Under the pieces are notes generated by a model. It worked only from the letters and a program-made list of their open reading frames with translations, had not been told where the DNA came from and searched no databases. From Flammulina velutipes (Eukaryota; Basidiomycota; Agaricomycetes; Agaricales; Physalacriaceae), in contig CM022373.1 in the NCBI GenBank assembly GCA_011800155.1, positions 2,976,001 through 3,040,000 of the forward strand: a stretch of 64,000 nucleotides of DNA, in the 5' to 3' direction. The position numbers and the translations under genes are program-made. Of this stretch, positions 21,931 through 32,245 are shown one piece after another. How positions within the stretch are numbered: position 1 is the stretch's first letter; each line of letters opens with the position of its first letter.

Positions 21931-22732
21931 TGAATGTTTTGATTAAGCTTCTGCGGAAAAAACGGAATGTCCTATACGCACTCGCACAGGCGTACTCTCT
22001 TGCTCATATGGAAGACTGAAGATGCAGTGGTAATGAAGGCGACTTGGTGATCGTCAGATGTCAACAGTTCGGTCCGACGAGCCGGTACTTGTTTTGATCA
22101 GTCTCTTTGACGAACGCGCACACCTTTCGCGTTCGGTGAGGGATATCAATCAACAATTCGCATCGACTGAAAATCCCCGCTCAGCCTCACGCTACCACTT
22201 CCATATCGCATCTTGAACGTTGAAGTTCCATCCCCCGTACAATGGTGAAAGACAGTGATTTGCACATGCGCCACCCCAACTTGTCGCAATGCTATCACCT
22301 TTAGTCTTTGGACTAACTTCAAATGAATACGCGATTACGATTACGGAAACAAAAACGCTTTCATCGTTCAGGGAGGCAATGGCCACGCCACGTGCTTGGG
22401 GCAAAAAACCTGCAAGTCCTTTTCTCCTGGTACCTGCGGTGGCTGAAATTCGACAACGAATACCTGCTAATTAGCACGCCGAAAACCTCGGCATTGGTCG
22501 TTGGACCACTTCCCTTTCTAGGTTTTGTACTATACAATGGACGGGGGAACGTGCAAAACGTATATAGATACAGCGGTTTGTTGTCTTTCTCCTCACACAC
22601 ATCGTTTCTTGCTATCTCGTCCCGGAGACATAACTGCCTATTTCCCACACTCCACTGCTAATAGCTTTGAACAGTATTATAAGTATGTTGATCTTCCTTC
22701 TTCGAGTGTATTCTTCTGATTGCCGCGGTAGT

Positions 22733-24229
22733 ATGTTTCTTATCGCCACCCTGCCTAACGAAGTTCTCCTCGAAATCTTCAAGTGTTACATTGACCTACC
22801 TAATCAATTGAAAGACTTTCATGGCGACACACGGTTCATTATCGCCGGGGTCTGTCAGCACTGGAGGACGCTACTGGTCGAGGCACCCTTGCTCTGGAAA
22901 GCAATCACTATCGACCATCGCTCCTTTCTTCCCCACCCTCTTTACGATTCCAACGTCCCCCCTTGGTCTATTTTCCTTCGTACATCGCTTGCGCTCCATT
23001 GGTCTGGCTACCAGCCACTCGATGTTACGATCAAACTCCCCGATATCCTGACACCAACTTTCAACTCGAATCACGCCGCCTTGATTGCAAGACTGTTACA
23101 TCACGCGGCTCCTCGCATCGCCAGTCTTGAGGTCAGTGGCGACGCTTGGGAAACGAATCTCCAAGCCCTCCGCTGGCTTTTGAACACGCCCATGCCACTC
23201 CTCCCCACATTCACCCATATTGTTTTTGAAGAGATAGATGTCTCTGAGGAGATCCAGTACGAGAATTTCACCAGTCACTCCAACTGCCTCATTCCCATTC
23301 TGCAATATCCATTCCCGGACGCAACCACCAATCTGATCACGGTGAATAGTTGGGGTCACGCACTCTACCCGAGGCTCGAGAGTGTTGAGATTAGCGGAGC
23401 ACCGTATAAAATTGGCCTCCTGCCAACAATAGGCCTCAAGAAGCTGGAGTTGCGCAACCAACCAGTCAATGCATGCCCACCGCATGCGCTTATACGAGAC
23501 ATCTTATCTTTCTGCGCTGACACTCTTGAGGACCTCTCGCTTTCCGGGTTCCTGCAACATCCTTCGGACGCCCGTGCCCCAGCCATTCCCGATCCTGTCG
23601 TCCTCTACAATCTCAGCACATTGACTTTTGGCTATCAGGTCTCTGATGAAGTCGCCAAATTCCTCCCGTACATTCGAACTCCAGCGTTAAGGCGACTAGA
23701 AGTAACTGATGATTTCATGAGCTTTCGTGTTGTATCGCAGGCACGCAAGCATTATATAGACAACATGCTCAACGCGCTCATACGATATCTCCCTCTCAAC
23801 CAGCTCGAGAGGCTCATACTCGGCCATGTCGTCTTCAAAGATGAGATTACAATCCCCGACGTTGATGCCTTCCTTCTAGAGGAGAAGGTCGCGGGCAAAG
23901 ATGTTCCCTTCATGCTGCGCTTTCTGTCATCACTTTCATCATTGGAGCATCTCGAAATCTGGTTAGCAGACGACCGTCTCCTGTCTTTCCTCAACTACCC
24001 GAGGACCCCTAGCTTTCGAATCGATGGACGGGCACTTCATGACGGCGCAATGCAGCAACCAAGCCTTCACCACGCTCATCTACCCTCATTACGTACCCTC
24101 CATTTGTTCGGTGACCCTCAAGAGGCTTCTGTACAACAGTTCCTGGAGCGTCGTGTTCATGCCACCGTCAGGGAAAAGCCGTTGAATGTCGTTATCAGCA
24201 ACTTCCTTATTGGAACGCTTGACGAGTGA
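22733..24229 (+). CDS. F-box/LRR protein, family 1, divergent
   Basis: A 498-residue protein starting MFLIATLPNEVLLEIFKCYI. It retains family-1 landmarks (GVCQHWRTLLVEAPLLW, VEISGAPYKIGLLPTIGL, DVPFMLRFLSSL) at lower similarity than the other three members. The ATG follows a 3' splice site by one base (GCGGTAG|T), with the donor at about 22683 (GTATGT), so the start-proximal intron is conserved here too; an upstream in-frame ATG at 22685 would lie inside that intron. It is the only family-1 member on the plus strand. Confidence 0.82.
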   Translation: MFLIATLPNEVLLEIFKCYIDLPNQLKDFHGDTRFIIAGVCQHWRTLLVEAPLLWKAITIDHRSFLPHPLYDSNVPPWSIFLRTSLALHWSGYQPLDVTIKLPDILTPTFNSNHAALIARLLHHAAPRIASLEVSGDAWETNLQALRWLLNTPMPLLPTFTHIVFEEIDVSEEIQYENFTSHSNCLIPILQYPFPDATTNLITVNSWGHALYPRLESVEISGAPYKIGLLPTIGLKKLELRNQPVNACPPHALIRDILSFCADTLEDLSLSGFLQHPSDARAPAIPDPVVLYNLSTLTFGYQVSDEVAKFLPYIRTPALRRLEVTDDFMSFRVVSQARKHYIDNMLNALIRYLPLNQLERLILGHVVFKDEITIPDVDAFLLEEKVAGKDVPFMLRFLSSLSSLEHLEIWLADDRLLSFLNYPRTPSFRIDGRALHDGAMQQPSLHHAHLPSLRTLHLFGDPQEASVQQFLERRVHATVREKPLNVVISNFLIGTLDE

Positions 24230-24964
24230 AAGCTTGCATTATTTGAATCTCTAAGAGTAGAACTGGCTCGGGGTAGCAGCAATGTCTCGAAGGGAAAATA
24301 TATTGCTATGGGTTAATTATCTCAGCCACTATATATTTATGACATTGCTATTTCTGTGCATTACTCACCCTTCTATGACAATTACGCTCCCAGTGCCAGA
24401 ATATTTCCCTTCAGAGGGTACGACGGCTGGTAGGTAATAGGCCTGTAACGCGAAGGACCAACGACAATGGGGATTGCACTTCATATTCTCAATGACACAG
24501 ATAAAAACGAACGGCGTCCGGCGCCACTATAGAAAATGAGTATCGTAACTCCGTTCATTGACCACCGCAGGGGTCGAACCTGCAATCTCCTGATACACTT
24601 TTCATCGTAGTCAGACGCGATGCCATTTCGCCAGGCGGCCTTGCCCTACTTTGTCCCATGGTGATCCAATAATTTGCGGATCTTCCCTCGCAATAGGCAT
24701 GTACTTGGCACATCCTGTATTATTGACGGAAGGAATCAATTCTTTTGGGGTAGCACCGACAGGATTCGATAGTCAGGCCCTTCCATAATGCACAAAACCA
24801 CCGATACAAGCGTCCCGCCAGATATTCTCCTTTCTTATCGCCAAGGTTTATGTACTACTGTTTTGATAACGAACGACCTTCTTTTTTGTTGTACAGTCCA
24901 TCTATACGATGCAAGCCTCACCCAAAGCCTCTTCCTTACGCCATTCATAGCACCAGCCTCAGGC
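24230..24964. other. Intergenic around the tRNA
   Basis: Apart from the tRNA-Arg gene (24559-24640) no gene is seen. The left part is the 3' flank of the F-box gene and the right part the 3' flank of the LRR gene ending near 24965. Confidence 0.5.
24559..24640 (-). tRNA. tRNA-Arg (anticodon ACG) with 10-nt intron
   Basis: Read on the minus strand, the acceptor arm GGCCGCC pairs with GGTGGTC (G-T wobbles) plus discriminator A. The D arm is GCG/CGC and the anticodon stem is TCTGA/TCAGG. The loop reads CT-ACG-A, then a 10-nt intron TGAAAAGTGT, then A. The variable loop is AGATT, and the T arm is GCAGG-TTCGACC-CCTGC. Mature length is 72 nt. The intron sits at the canonical 37/38 position. The core GCGTCTGACTACGA is typical of fungal tRNA-Arg(ACG). 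Confidence 0.93.
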
Positions 24965-26207
24965 TCACCTACTATTGTAAATCCTCCATATCAATAACAG
25001 CCCTCCTTGCTCATGCTTCCTCACGCATCTCGGAAAATTCTGCTCGACGGGCCCAAGGCCCTTCTGGTAAAATTTCACATACACTTCTACGTCCAACCGT
25101 TCCAAACTTGGTATGCCGCCAAGCACCTCATCCAAGAATGTGGTATCTGGCGCATCCTGTTCCTCGGAAGTAAGGTCAAATACAATACTTACACTCTTGA
25201 AGGACGAAGGAGCTCAAAGAAGAGTCCTGGCGAATGGTTCCAACGACGTTACGGCTCTGGCGCTAAACTTGAAATGCTCCAGGGCGCTCGGCAGGGTGAG
25301 AATTGGCACTGAGGAAAGGAATGAGCACGAGATGAAGTTTGAGGAGACAAAATCTGGGCTTACTACCGAAGTTATCATTAATATCGAGCTCGAGGCTGCG
25401 CAACGAGTTTTTGTACCGTTCGAGGAGGACGTGAAGGCGCTCTGTACGATATATCAGGCCCGCTTTACCAGCTAATTTGATCTGCTGTATATTCGGAAAC
25501 GGCGTCCTTGGGCTGGCTATGAGGTCCAAGAACTGCAGATCCTCCCTTGATTCCCAATCGATCGATAAACTAGTTATTTGGATCACTGAGTTTGGAGCCT
25601 CATAATTATGGGGATCCCACATCTCCAAAAAGTCTTCAGGATTGTAGTTGTTTGGCGGTAGCCATATGGGAGACAGGGCTTGCCGTAAGTCGTCCGCATA
25701 GATGGACCAGAAATCGAGAGTGGTGAGGTAGGGAAGGAAATGGATGGTTTCGAAGATGGTGGGCAGACAAACGATGTTGTCGTGGATAGTGAGGTTCGTG
25801 AGGCGCGTACATCCCCGAAGGGCTCCCGGCAACTCAGCGACAGTGCGATTGAATCCAGGGAGATCGACGCTGTATAAATTCAACTCTTCCACTTTCACCG
25901 CTCTCCGTATTATACCGACTGAGTCCACGAGTATGGTATCCCTCTCTTGTGAAATCGAACGAATGAGATCGTAAATTTCTGGAGCGCTGTTGAGGATGGC
26001 GAGCAGGGAGGCTAAGTTGTCCTGTCTGAGAGAAATTCTTTTGAAGCGACATTCTCGAATCAGAGGAATCGTGTCCGGCCAAGCGAAGCTGAGTGCGGAA
26101 AGTGTATATACGCTCATCCGGTGGTAGGGGCACCGACATTCAAGTCCATCGAATAATTCTTGGATAATGAGGGCTTTGATCTCTAGGGGGATATACGGTA
26201 TTGGCAT
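24965..26207 (-). pseudogene. LRR protein gene, left-arm copy with premature stop
   Basis: Paralogue of 62754-63976 in inverted orientation. Exon 1 is 26207-25364, the intron 25363-25309 (GTAAGC...CTCAG), and exon 2 starts at 25308. In exon 2 a TCA serine codon of the right-arm copy reads TGA here (25216-25214), cutting the protein to about 311 residues. Beyond the stop the frame stays open to 24965 and keeps FPRCVRKHEQGG, so the nonsense change looks recent. The N-terminus (MPIPYIPLEIKALIIQELF) is a degenerate F-box-like segment and the rest is LRR-like. The start follows a 3' splice site by one base (CTCTCAG|T). Confidence 0.72.
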
Positions 26208-26340
26208 ACTGAGAGCAAGAGGTGTCAACGAAATATCCAGCAAAAACGAGGCGGGAACTTACATTTCAACGTCATGGTGAATGTGCAATGACAGCCGACC
26301 GGACCGATGGGCCGTGCCAGCGACGAAGACAAGTACATGA

Positions 26341-26914
26341 TAGACTCGTGAAACCAGTCAGGCTCAGGAAGACATCAACAACGCCACGACCTTGATGACG
26401 ATATTTGTTTGGTTGTAATAGGCAAAGGAGGGCGGTTGTTTCTTCCTGAGCCGACTGGGACAGCATGGCCTCGTTTTGGGTGAGCCCGCCAAATGAGACC
26501 TTTGGACTTCAAAAAAAACATGCGTTTAGAAGTGTAAAAAGTGCTAAAATTGATATAATGAAAATGAATCTACTCCTGTCAAGACGTCGAAATCTGAAGT
26601 CAGCTCAACAGTAATTTTTTTTGTGGAACTTTTGGCCATCGTCGTCGTCGTTGATCGTGCGGCTGATCCACCAAAGATGATAACAACCACAACGAAGTCA
26701 AACTCAAATTTTGCTACTGAGCTGATTGCATATATTGACATTTTGAGAGCAGTACATTCATTTTCATTATATCAATTTTAGCACTTTTTCAGCTTCTAGA
26801 ACGATGTTTTTTTTGAAGTCCCGAGGTCTTAATTGGCGGGCTCACCCAAAACGAGGCCATGCTGAACCAGCCGGCTTTGGAAACGATGACAAAGCCGGAT
26901 GGATGATCGAGCCT
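26341..26914. mobile_element. Non-autonomous palindromic element with 10-bp target duplication
   Basis: A 574-bp insertion lies between direct repeats AAGTACATGA (26331-26340 and 26915-26924). The paralogous sites at about 34560-34580 and 62574-62590 have a single copy and no insertion. Inside, 26449-26575 and about 26755-26876 form inverted arms of about 115-125 bp (CAGCATGGCCTCGTTTTGGG at one end and its complement at the other). It encodes no transposase. The 10-bp duplication would fit a Mutator-like (MULE) non-autonomous element; that assignment is inference. Confidence 0.8.
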
Positions 26915-26988
26915 AAGTACATGACAGAGATATATCAAAACAAAAAGAGCAAACAAGTGGTAGAACATACGAACTACAAGTATGATAC

Positions 26989-28599
26989 TCAGAACACACG
27001 AAGATCTGACCCCACATAACGAACGCCGATCTTTCTCCGTAGCGCAGCCCATCGATACGACGCAATCCTCGACAACGACTCCGCCGTTCGCCATGAATCC
27101 CAACCAGACCTGACGAACGTAACGTCCTTCAGCGCCGCCATACGGATGCCATCGCAACGCGCTTCCATCATCGAAACAGCCTTCTCCGGATGTTTGCGCA
27201 ACGTTGAGAAGTCGAGGCGAAGACTGGTGAGGTTCGGCAGCAGGCGCCTCCGAAGGGCATCCAATACCTCTGGAGTCGCGTTATTCGGGCCAAGGAAAAG
27301 GGTAGTGACGAGGACGGTGCGGGAGAAGAGGACTAAGATCGTCTTATTGCATGGGGCGCCGCTGATATCGATGTATAGGCTGGACAGGTAATGGAGCTGG
27401 TCGCATTTCAACTCATCATCTGGATCCCACTCGCTCTTTTCGTGGAATCTCAGCTCGAGGGTCCGTAAGGCAGGGGTTACTAATTCGGATAGGACATAAT
27501 CGATGTCAAAAATGCGATTTCCCGACAGGAAGGCGATGGTGTGTAGGTTCGGGAGAAAACAGGGCACGGAAGAATATTCTGGCAATTCAAGGAGAAAGGC
27601 GTTATTGACACGCAACACTTCCAACTGCGCATTGCTCCAGCGACCACGAGCAAAGGGTGGCTACCCTGATGCTCCCCCACGCTGGGTGAAATTCGCACCA
27701 GGATCGCATCGTCAACTCGACGAGTCCATCCATATCACGATGTCGCCAGAACGGGAAACTAGGTGGATCCTCAATGTCGCGAAACACTAGGTGACGTAGA
27801 GATGGAAACGAGCAGTCATCGAGATCGTGAAATTCAGTATCGTCCACGTCAAGCTCGAGTCGGCGCCAACGCGGCGTGGTTGGATGGAGGAGCCTCAAGA
27901 AAAATTTGCGAGGCTCAGAGTCGTACGGCCCAAGATGAAGTTGGTATCGATCATATTCTTGAAGGACGACATCGAGCTGCGTCATCCCAGAACGTTCCAA
28001 AAACAACGCCAATCTCCAGGAACCTTTTTCGTAGGGGAGGTGACTGTGATAATCCAAAGGAATAGAGAGCGTTGACCAAAGTGTAGGCGACGACAAAACG
28101 AGCGAACGCCAACGGCTGCAAACATACGATAACGACCATGGCGGTTGCGTAGCGCATAGCGAGTCGACGACAATGTTTTTGGCTGGGGGATGGGGATATG
28201 GAATACACCAGTGGAAGATAGCGGATAGGACATCGTCTGGAAGGAAAAGCATGGGGTGGAGGATGAGGGAGATGTTGAGGAGAGTGGCATCGACGGCGGC
28301 CTGAGCGTCCTCCATACGCGCTAGAATGGATTTATGGGTAGCAATTTGGTCTCTGAGCGTAGCAGATGTTTCTTCCAAGGTCCGCTGAATCGCCCTGATG
28401 CTCTTATTTGTAGGGTTGGAGGAATGAAGGCTTTTGAGTGCGGCAAGGGTGTAGGAAGGGATGGTAAGGGACTTGAAAACATAACTAGGGCACTCGCTAT
28501 GCCCGATCGCTGAAGGAGACCTGGAAGGAAGGTTGAGCAGTTGTCTCGAATATGGATCTTGCGCGATACGTACTCAGGTGGATGAAGAAATTGATTCAT
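26989..28599 (-). pseudogene. F-box/LRR gene, family 2, left-arm copy with frameshift
   Basis: Inverted paralogue of 60843-62506. Exon 1 starts at 28599 (MNQFLHPPE), with an intron GTACGT...TTCCAG, then a long exon with the coiled coil, F-box (LHPMLFLPDDVLSAIFHWC) and VCSRWRSLVLSSPTLW block. Near 27625-27660 about 11 nt are missing relative to the right-arm copy and the frame shifts. The rest (NLHTIAFL through DLRVF) continues in a second frame to 26989. The CPxC motif of the family is altered here to CPSY. Probably inactive, or making an F-box protein without most LRRs. Confidence 0.75.
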
Positions 28600-28639
28600 C
28601 TTGATTACAAAAAGACTAGAGTTTGCGTCAGTCAAAGAG

Positions 28640-29020
28640 CAAAGAAAGAAAGAAACGGAGCATACCGCATCTAGACGTAATGCTTGAATGTCCGACGGGC
28701 TTTTGCGAAGAATACCACCGGCCCTCATGCAGATGAGATCCACCGGCTCTTCAGCATTATGATGCCTGGACGACGGTCTCGAGCGCGCAGCAGACGGACG
28801 CGCAAGGGACTGGCATGTATGGGTTGACGTAGCGTTAGAAATGCATTCGCCCGCGACGGGTCGTTCGTTGCACGGGTTTGCGCATCCCGCCCCGTTACAC
28901 AGCTCTGTCTGGCGCCCGTAGAAGGTGGTGAAGAAGGGGGAATGACAGGCGCTCTGGGCACCTATGCGACCTGATCTGAGCAAAGAAAAGAGAGCGCAGA
29001 GCCGTTGAAACACACCTATC
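28640..29020 (-). other. Cysteine-rich open stretch, uncertain
   Basis: On the minus strand an uninterrupted frame contains ELCNGAGCANPCNERP and a further C-x(n)-C pair. The sequence is not matched in the right arm, although the flanks on both sides are. No start, signal peptide or splice model could be fixed. It may be a chance frame or a fragment of a secreted cysteine-rich protein. Confidence 0.25.
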
Positions 29021-29400
29021 AAACGCTAACATGACTCGCGTGCCTCTCTCTCCTCTATGCACCTATGCGCAAATCGCCTAAGGATGAGAAAAAGGAGCGC
29101 AGAGTGGTGATAAACGCACCTAGAGCGCATACATGGCTCGCATTTCATTTCGGACACCTCTATTCCATGTCCATCGTCCTTCCCAGTGCCAAGGTAACCG
29201 AAGACGTCCGCGTAGAATAAAAGACTGCAGAGCTCATGGCCTCTCGTTAGCGCGCAACAAAGGAGCAGCACGTCGTCGACATCGTCCGTGATGGTGGTGG
29301 TAGCTGGGAAAGAAGAGTGAACGCTGCTGAGTCATCCACACGGGCACATGACGCGAGATCAATCGGGATCGACAATCCTTTAACTTAGCTTCGCGATACT
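29020..29400 (-). pseudogene. Relic gene, copy 1 (downstream of HMG gene)
   Basis: One of four decayed copies of a gene of unknown function, each lying directly 3' of an HMG-box gene in the same orientation. All share the leader around TCGATCGCGATTxATCTCGC, the first frame with ALxRGxEL, FYxDVFGYLGxGK-DGH, and an exon end GCGCTCTAG|GTGCGT. Here only the first exon region survives, with an insertion after GHELC. The family is not recognised. Confidence 0.5.
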
Positions 29401-29562
29401 TAGGCATGAAGCATACATATATTGGGTAGCATAGCTGTACAATATAAATGATACGATAAATAAGGGCTACGTATTAAGGAGAGTGGTGACTATGCAATAG
29501 TCTTAGGAGAGAGTAGAGATGGTGTAGATGCGTGAATGGCTGATGTGCGAAGCTATATGAAT

Positions 29563-30423
29563 TCAAACAGGTCCAAATCCACCAAGGTCAACAGAATCCC
29601 CAGTGCTTTCAACGACGGGCTGTGGAGGAGACATGTCGACGTCACCCTGATCTTCTGGGTGGTTCTTCAAGAATTGGTCCAGTACGTCCATGCCGGGCAC
29701 GATGTCAGAGAGTGGGAGAGCACTGGGATGAAGGGAAGAAGAAGCCGGCATTTGGAAGCCCTCCGGTACATCGTGCGGACCTATGCATTCCTCTGGAGCC
29801 CGGATGTTCGTCGAAGCTTGAGCAGATTCCCAGCTCCACCCAGCAAATATCGCAGCCTGAGCAGGCGTAAACTCCTGGAATGTGTGGGGAGGGAGCCTCG
29901 CGGGAGAGTTTAGCACGTGTGGTCGAATCGAGCGTTCCAGGTCGAATGCGAGCTCGTGTGGTCCAGTTAGCGGCGGGACGACTGGATCACTGAAGCCTCC
30001 CAAGTCCTCGCTCGACAACCTGGAATAGGAATATGGCACGAACCGAAACGTCCTCGACGGCTCAGCTGTCTTCTTTCCCGTATCCTCCTTCCCCTTCCCC
30101 TTCAGCTTCCTCCCCCTGGGCTTCTTAGCCCGCTCTTTTCCGCCCTTCTTCTTCGGCTGATACTTGTAATTCGGAAACAACACTGCATGTCTCTCAGACG
30201 CCTCCTTCGCGCGTTCCTTCCATTGCTCCTTCTCCTCGGGGGTGTAGGTGGCCCAGAGGACCGAAGCAAGACCGGAGAGTCCCGTCCTGTCGAGGGAGCG
30301 ATCTCTGTCGTCCCGTAATTGATAGAGGCGGCGGAAATCCTTGAGGAATAGGACCCATTTGTTGGGGGGACGAGGAACGCGGGCGGAGGGCTGCGAAGTG
30401 GGGATTGCGATGTTGCTAGACAT
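29563..30423 (-). CDS. HMG-box transcription factor, left outer copy
   Basis: A 286-residue, intronless protein. The HMG box spans about residues 16-90: PRPPNKWVLFLKDFRRLYQL, then LSGLASVLWATYTPEEKEQW, then KEASERHAVLFPNYKYQPKK, followed by a strongly basic Lys/Arg/Gly stretch (about 90-118) typical of a nuclear localisation region. The middle is Pro/Ser-rich, with a conserved FTPAQAAIFAGWSWESAQAS segment. The C-terminus carries the acidic motif IVPGMDVLDQFLKNHPEDQG, shared with the three other arm copies. A TATA-like TTAAATA lies upstream (about 30505-30511). The inverted paralogue is 58156-59004. Target genes are unknown. Confidence 0.87.
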   Translation of the reverse strand: MSSNIAIPTSQPSARVPRPPNKWVLFLKDFRRLYQLRDDRDRSLDRTGLSGLASVLWATYTPEEKEQWKERAKEASERHAVLFPNYKYQPKKKGGKERAKKPRGRKLKGKGKEDTGKKTAEPSRTFRFVPYSYSRLSSEDLGGFSDPVVPPLTGPHELAFDLERSIRPHVLNSPARLPPHTFQEFTPAQAAIFAGWSWESAQASTNIRAPEECIGPHDVPEGFQMPASSSLHPSALPLSDIVPGMDVLDQFLKNHPEDQGDVDMSPPQPVVESTGDSVDLGGFGPV

Positions 30424-30559
30424 GACAAACTTGGAGGGTTGATCGCTATGGGTTTAGTGGGTGCTGTGGTGGCTGAGTATGAGTGGATACTTCAACTGAA
30501 TGGAGAGTATTTAAGGCTACCCTGGACCTTGGCGCGCGCTGCATGTGTAACCCGCTTAG

Positions 30560-30890
30560 GCCAGCGTCAACTCTTTGTCCTGCTAATTATCCATACAATG
30601 AGCTGGTGACTCTCATGCAAACAAAGTAAATTTTGCTCGGTGTACCCGGATACGCTAACGACAATGGACGCTGTTTCTAATTTTGGGCAAATAAATTTCT
30701 TCCCGGCGCCACATTCGAAAGAAGCAGTACATAGGTCCTTGAACAATTGATCATACACGCGTTTCATCATTGTGAACAAGCACAGTCACGCTTTCCGTTC
30801 GTTTAGCTGTGATGCACTAGGCAACTGGCCACAGCTGCTTCAGACGACGATCTGTCAAACATGGTCGATTTTCACACGATGAAGAGTAAA
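30560..30890 (-). promoter_or_regulatory. HMG upstream module, copy 1
   Basis: A block of about 300 bp, 140-460 bp upstream of the HMG start at 30423. Read on the minus strand it carries GACAGATCGTCGT, CAGCTGTGGCCAGTTGC, ACGGAAAGCGTGACT, ATTGTTCAAGGACCT, TTCGAATGTGGCGCCGG and AACGACAATGxxC/CATTGTCG. The same ordered blocks occur upstream of the three other arm HMG genes. Confidence 0.6.
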
Positions 30891-30909
30891 GGCGTCGCTC
30901 TATCATTTC

Positions 30910-31190
30910 TTCTCTATGCAATATGATATTTCAAAGCTTACTCTACACATCTTCAACCCTTGACGCGATCTTTTACTACCACGCCAAAAAAAGTGTTCTC
31001 TGCGCCACATTCGAAATATATGCGCGTCCCTATCAACATCCACAAACACGGTTAGATTCCCGGCCTGTAGTTCTGCTACACATGGTGACTGGCCACAGCT
31101 GCCAACCGACGATCTGTCGCAAATGGTCAATTTTCGTACCATACAGAGTCAATACAAAGTTCTATCCTTTCGTCTCGATGCTATAAGACT
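30910..31190 (-). repeat. HMG upstream module, second tandem copy
   Basis: A diverged duplicate of the module at 30560-30890, with ACAGATCGTCGGTTGGCAGCTG (reduced), GGCCAGTxACCATGTGTAG and TTCGAATGTGGCGCAG, in the same order. It has an inverted counterpart at 57385-57620, so the tandem duplication predates the arm duplication. Confidence 0.55.
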
Positions 31191-31348
31191 TGATTTACAG
31201 AGAAAGACTCGTTCTCGTACACAAAGAATACTAAGTACGTTAAAATATGTTCTCATCTACTTCGACAACCTTCAATTTCCTACACGCAACAGTCCACCTC
31301 TCGAATAAACCCTCCACGCTGCTCGACGCTGTCCATTCTTCCCTTAGC

Positions 31349-32004
31349 CTACCTCCGTTGATAGTCTCTTCCCACAATAACAAGCTCATCTAGCTGACCG
31401 CCACATCTCGACTCAACGACACATTCGGGGTCCATCACCATCCACGTCGCATTCACGCGCAAGCTTGTCAAGTTCGGTAAAAGTATCGCGCGACCTTGGA
31501 CGATAAGAAGAAGCCTTAACACGTCCACCCCATCCTCTGCATTGAACGCCTTCACGGAACCGTGTCTGGCAAGGAATGCGGTGATCTCGTCGGGCAAAGC
31601 GAAAGTGCTCAAGCGGAGGTTTGAAGATTATATAGCAGTCCAGTGAAAGTGGGTAGGGGAAGTCGTCCGGTCGTGAGTGTAAGGTTGTCCAGCGTCGGGA
31701 GGTGTAGGAACTGTGTCACGTCTTGCAGAAGGGGAAATGTGAAGATGTAATCAGAACTCTGGGTGAGAGAGATCGTCCGCAGCAACGGTAGAGACAACAC
31801 TCCAACCATCTGTGAGGTGAAACGCACTCGCTCGGATGGCACATCAAGGTCCAGCGTAAAATGTTCCAGTGGTTTTCGCAGTTGTTCAATCCCGTCGACG
31901 CCACAAGAATACGACTTGATCCTTCCCCACAAAAGATAGAAGCGTCCTGTTCCCCATAGAGTCAGATGTGTTGAAAGATCAAAGCGCGTCGATCCTATTA
32001 GCAA
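31349..32004 (-). pseudogene. LRR gene fragment, left arm
   Basis: Two overlapping frames make up the 3' part of an F-box/LRR gene: LSLPLLRTISLTQSS and HLPTLDNLTLTTGRLPLPTF in one, then (after a frame break near 31610) GVDVLRLLLIVQGRAILLPN and ECVVESRCGGQLDELVIVG in the other. No F-box part lies upstream. Inverted copies are at 56770-57326 and, shorter, at 53460-53740. Confidence 0.6.
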
Positions 32005-32245
32005 ATAACATTCCCACGCTTTACTTATGATTCATTGGATCAAACCTTAGTATATACTCATAGACTGACAGAATCCGACGAAGTATACAGTATACATTGC
32101 AAATCTAAGAAAGGTCTACATGCAAAGAAGTATATATACTTTACTAAATACGGAATAAAACTATGAGGAAAAAGAGGCAAATCCACAAGAAACAAGAGAT
32201 AAATGAGTGACAAGGACAGGACTAGCCCGTTTAGCAGACGGAGGT

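Larger units (their letters stand above)
24965..32004 (-). repeat. Inverted duplication, left outer arm
   Basis: About 7 kb whose gene order (LRR, F-box, relic, HMG, promoter modules, LRR fragment) matches 56770-63976 in inverted orientation. The left arm differs by the 574-bp insertion at 26341, loss of most of relic copy 1, and the inactivating changes noted for its genes. Confidence 0.8.

Noticed and set aside
28321..29022. A 233-codon minus-strand frame spanning the F-box gene start
   Set aside because: Its right half is in another frame to the F-box gene and crosses the predicted first exon and intron. Only the cysteine-rich part is mentioned, as uncertain.
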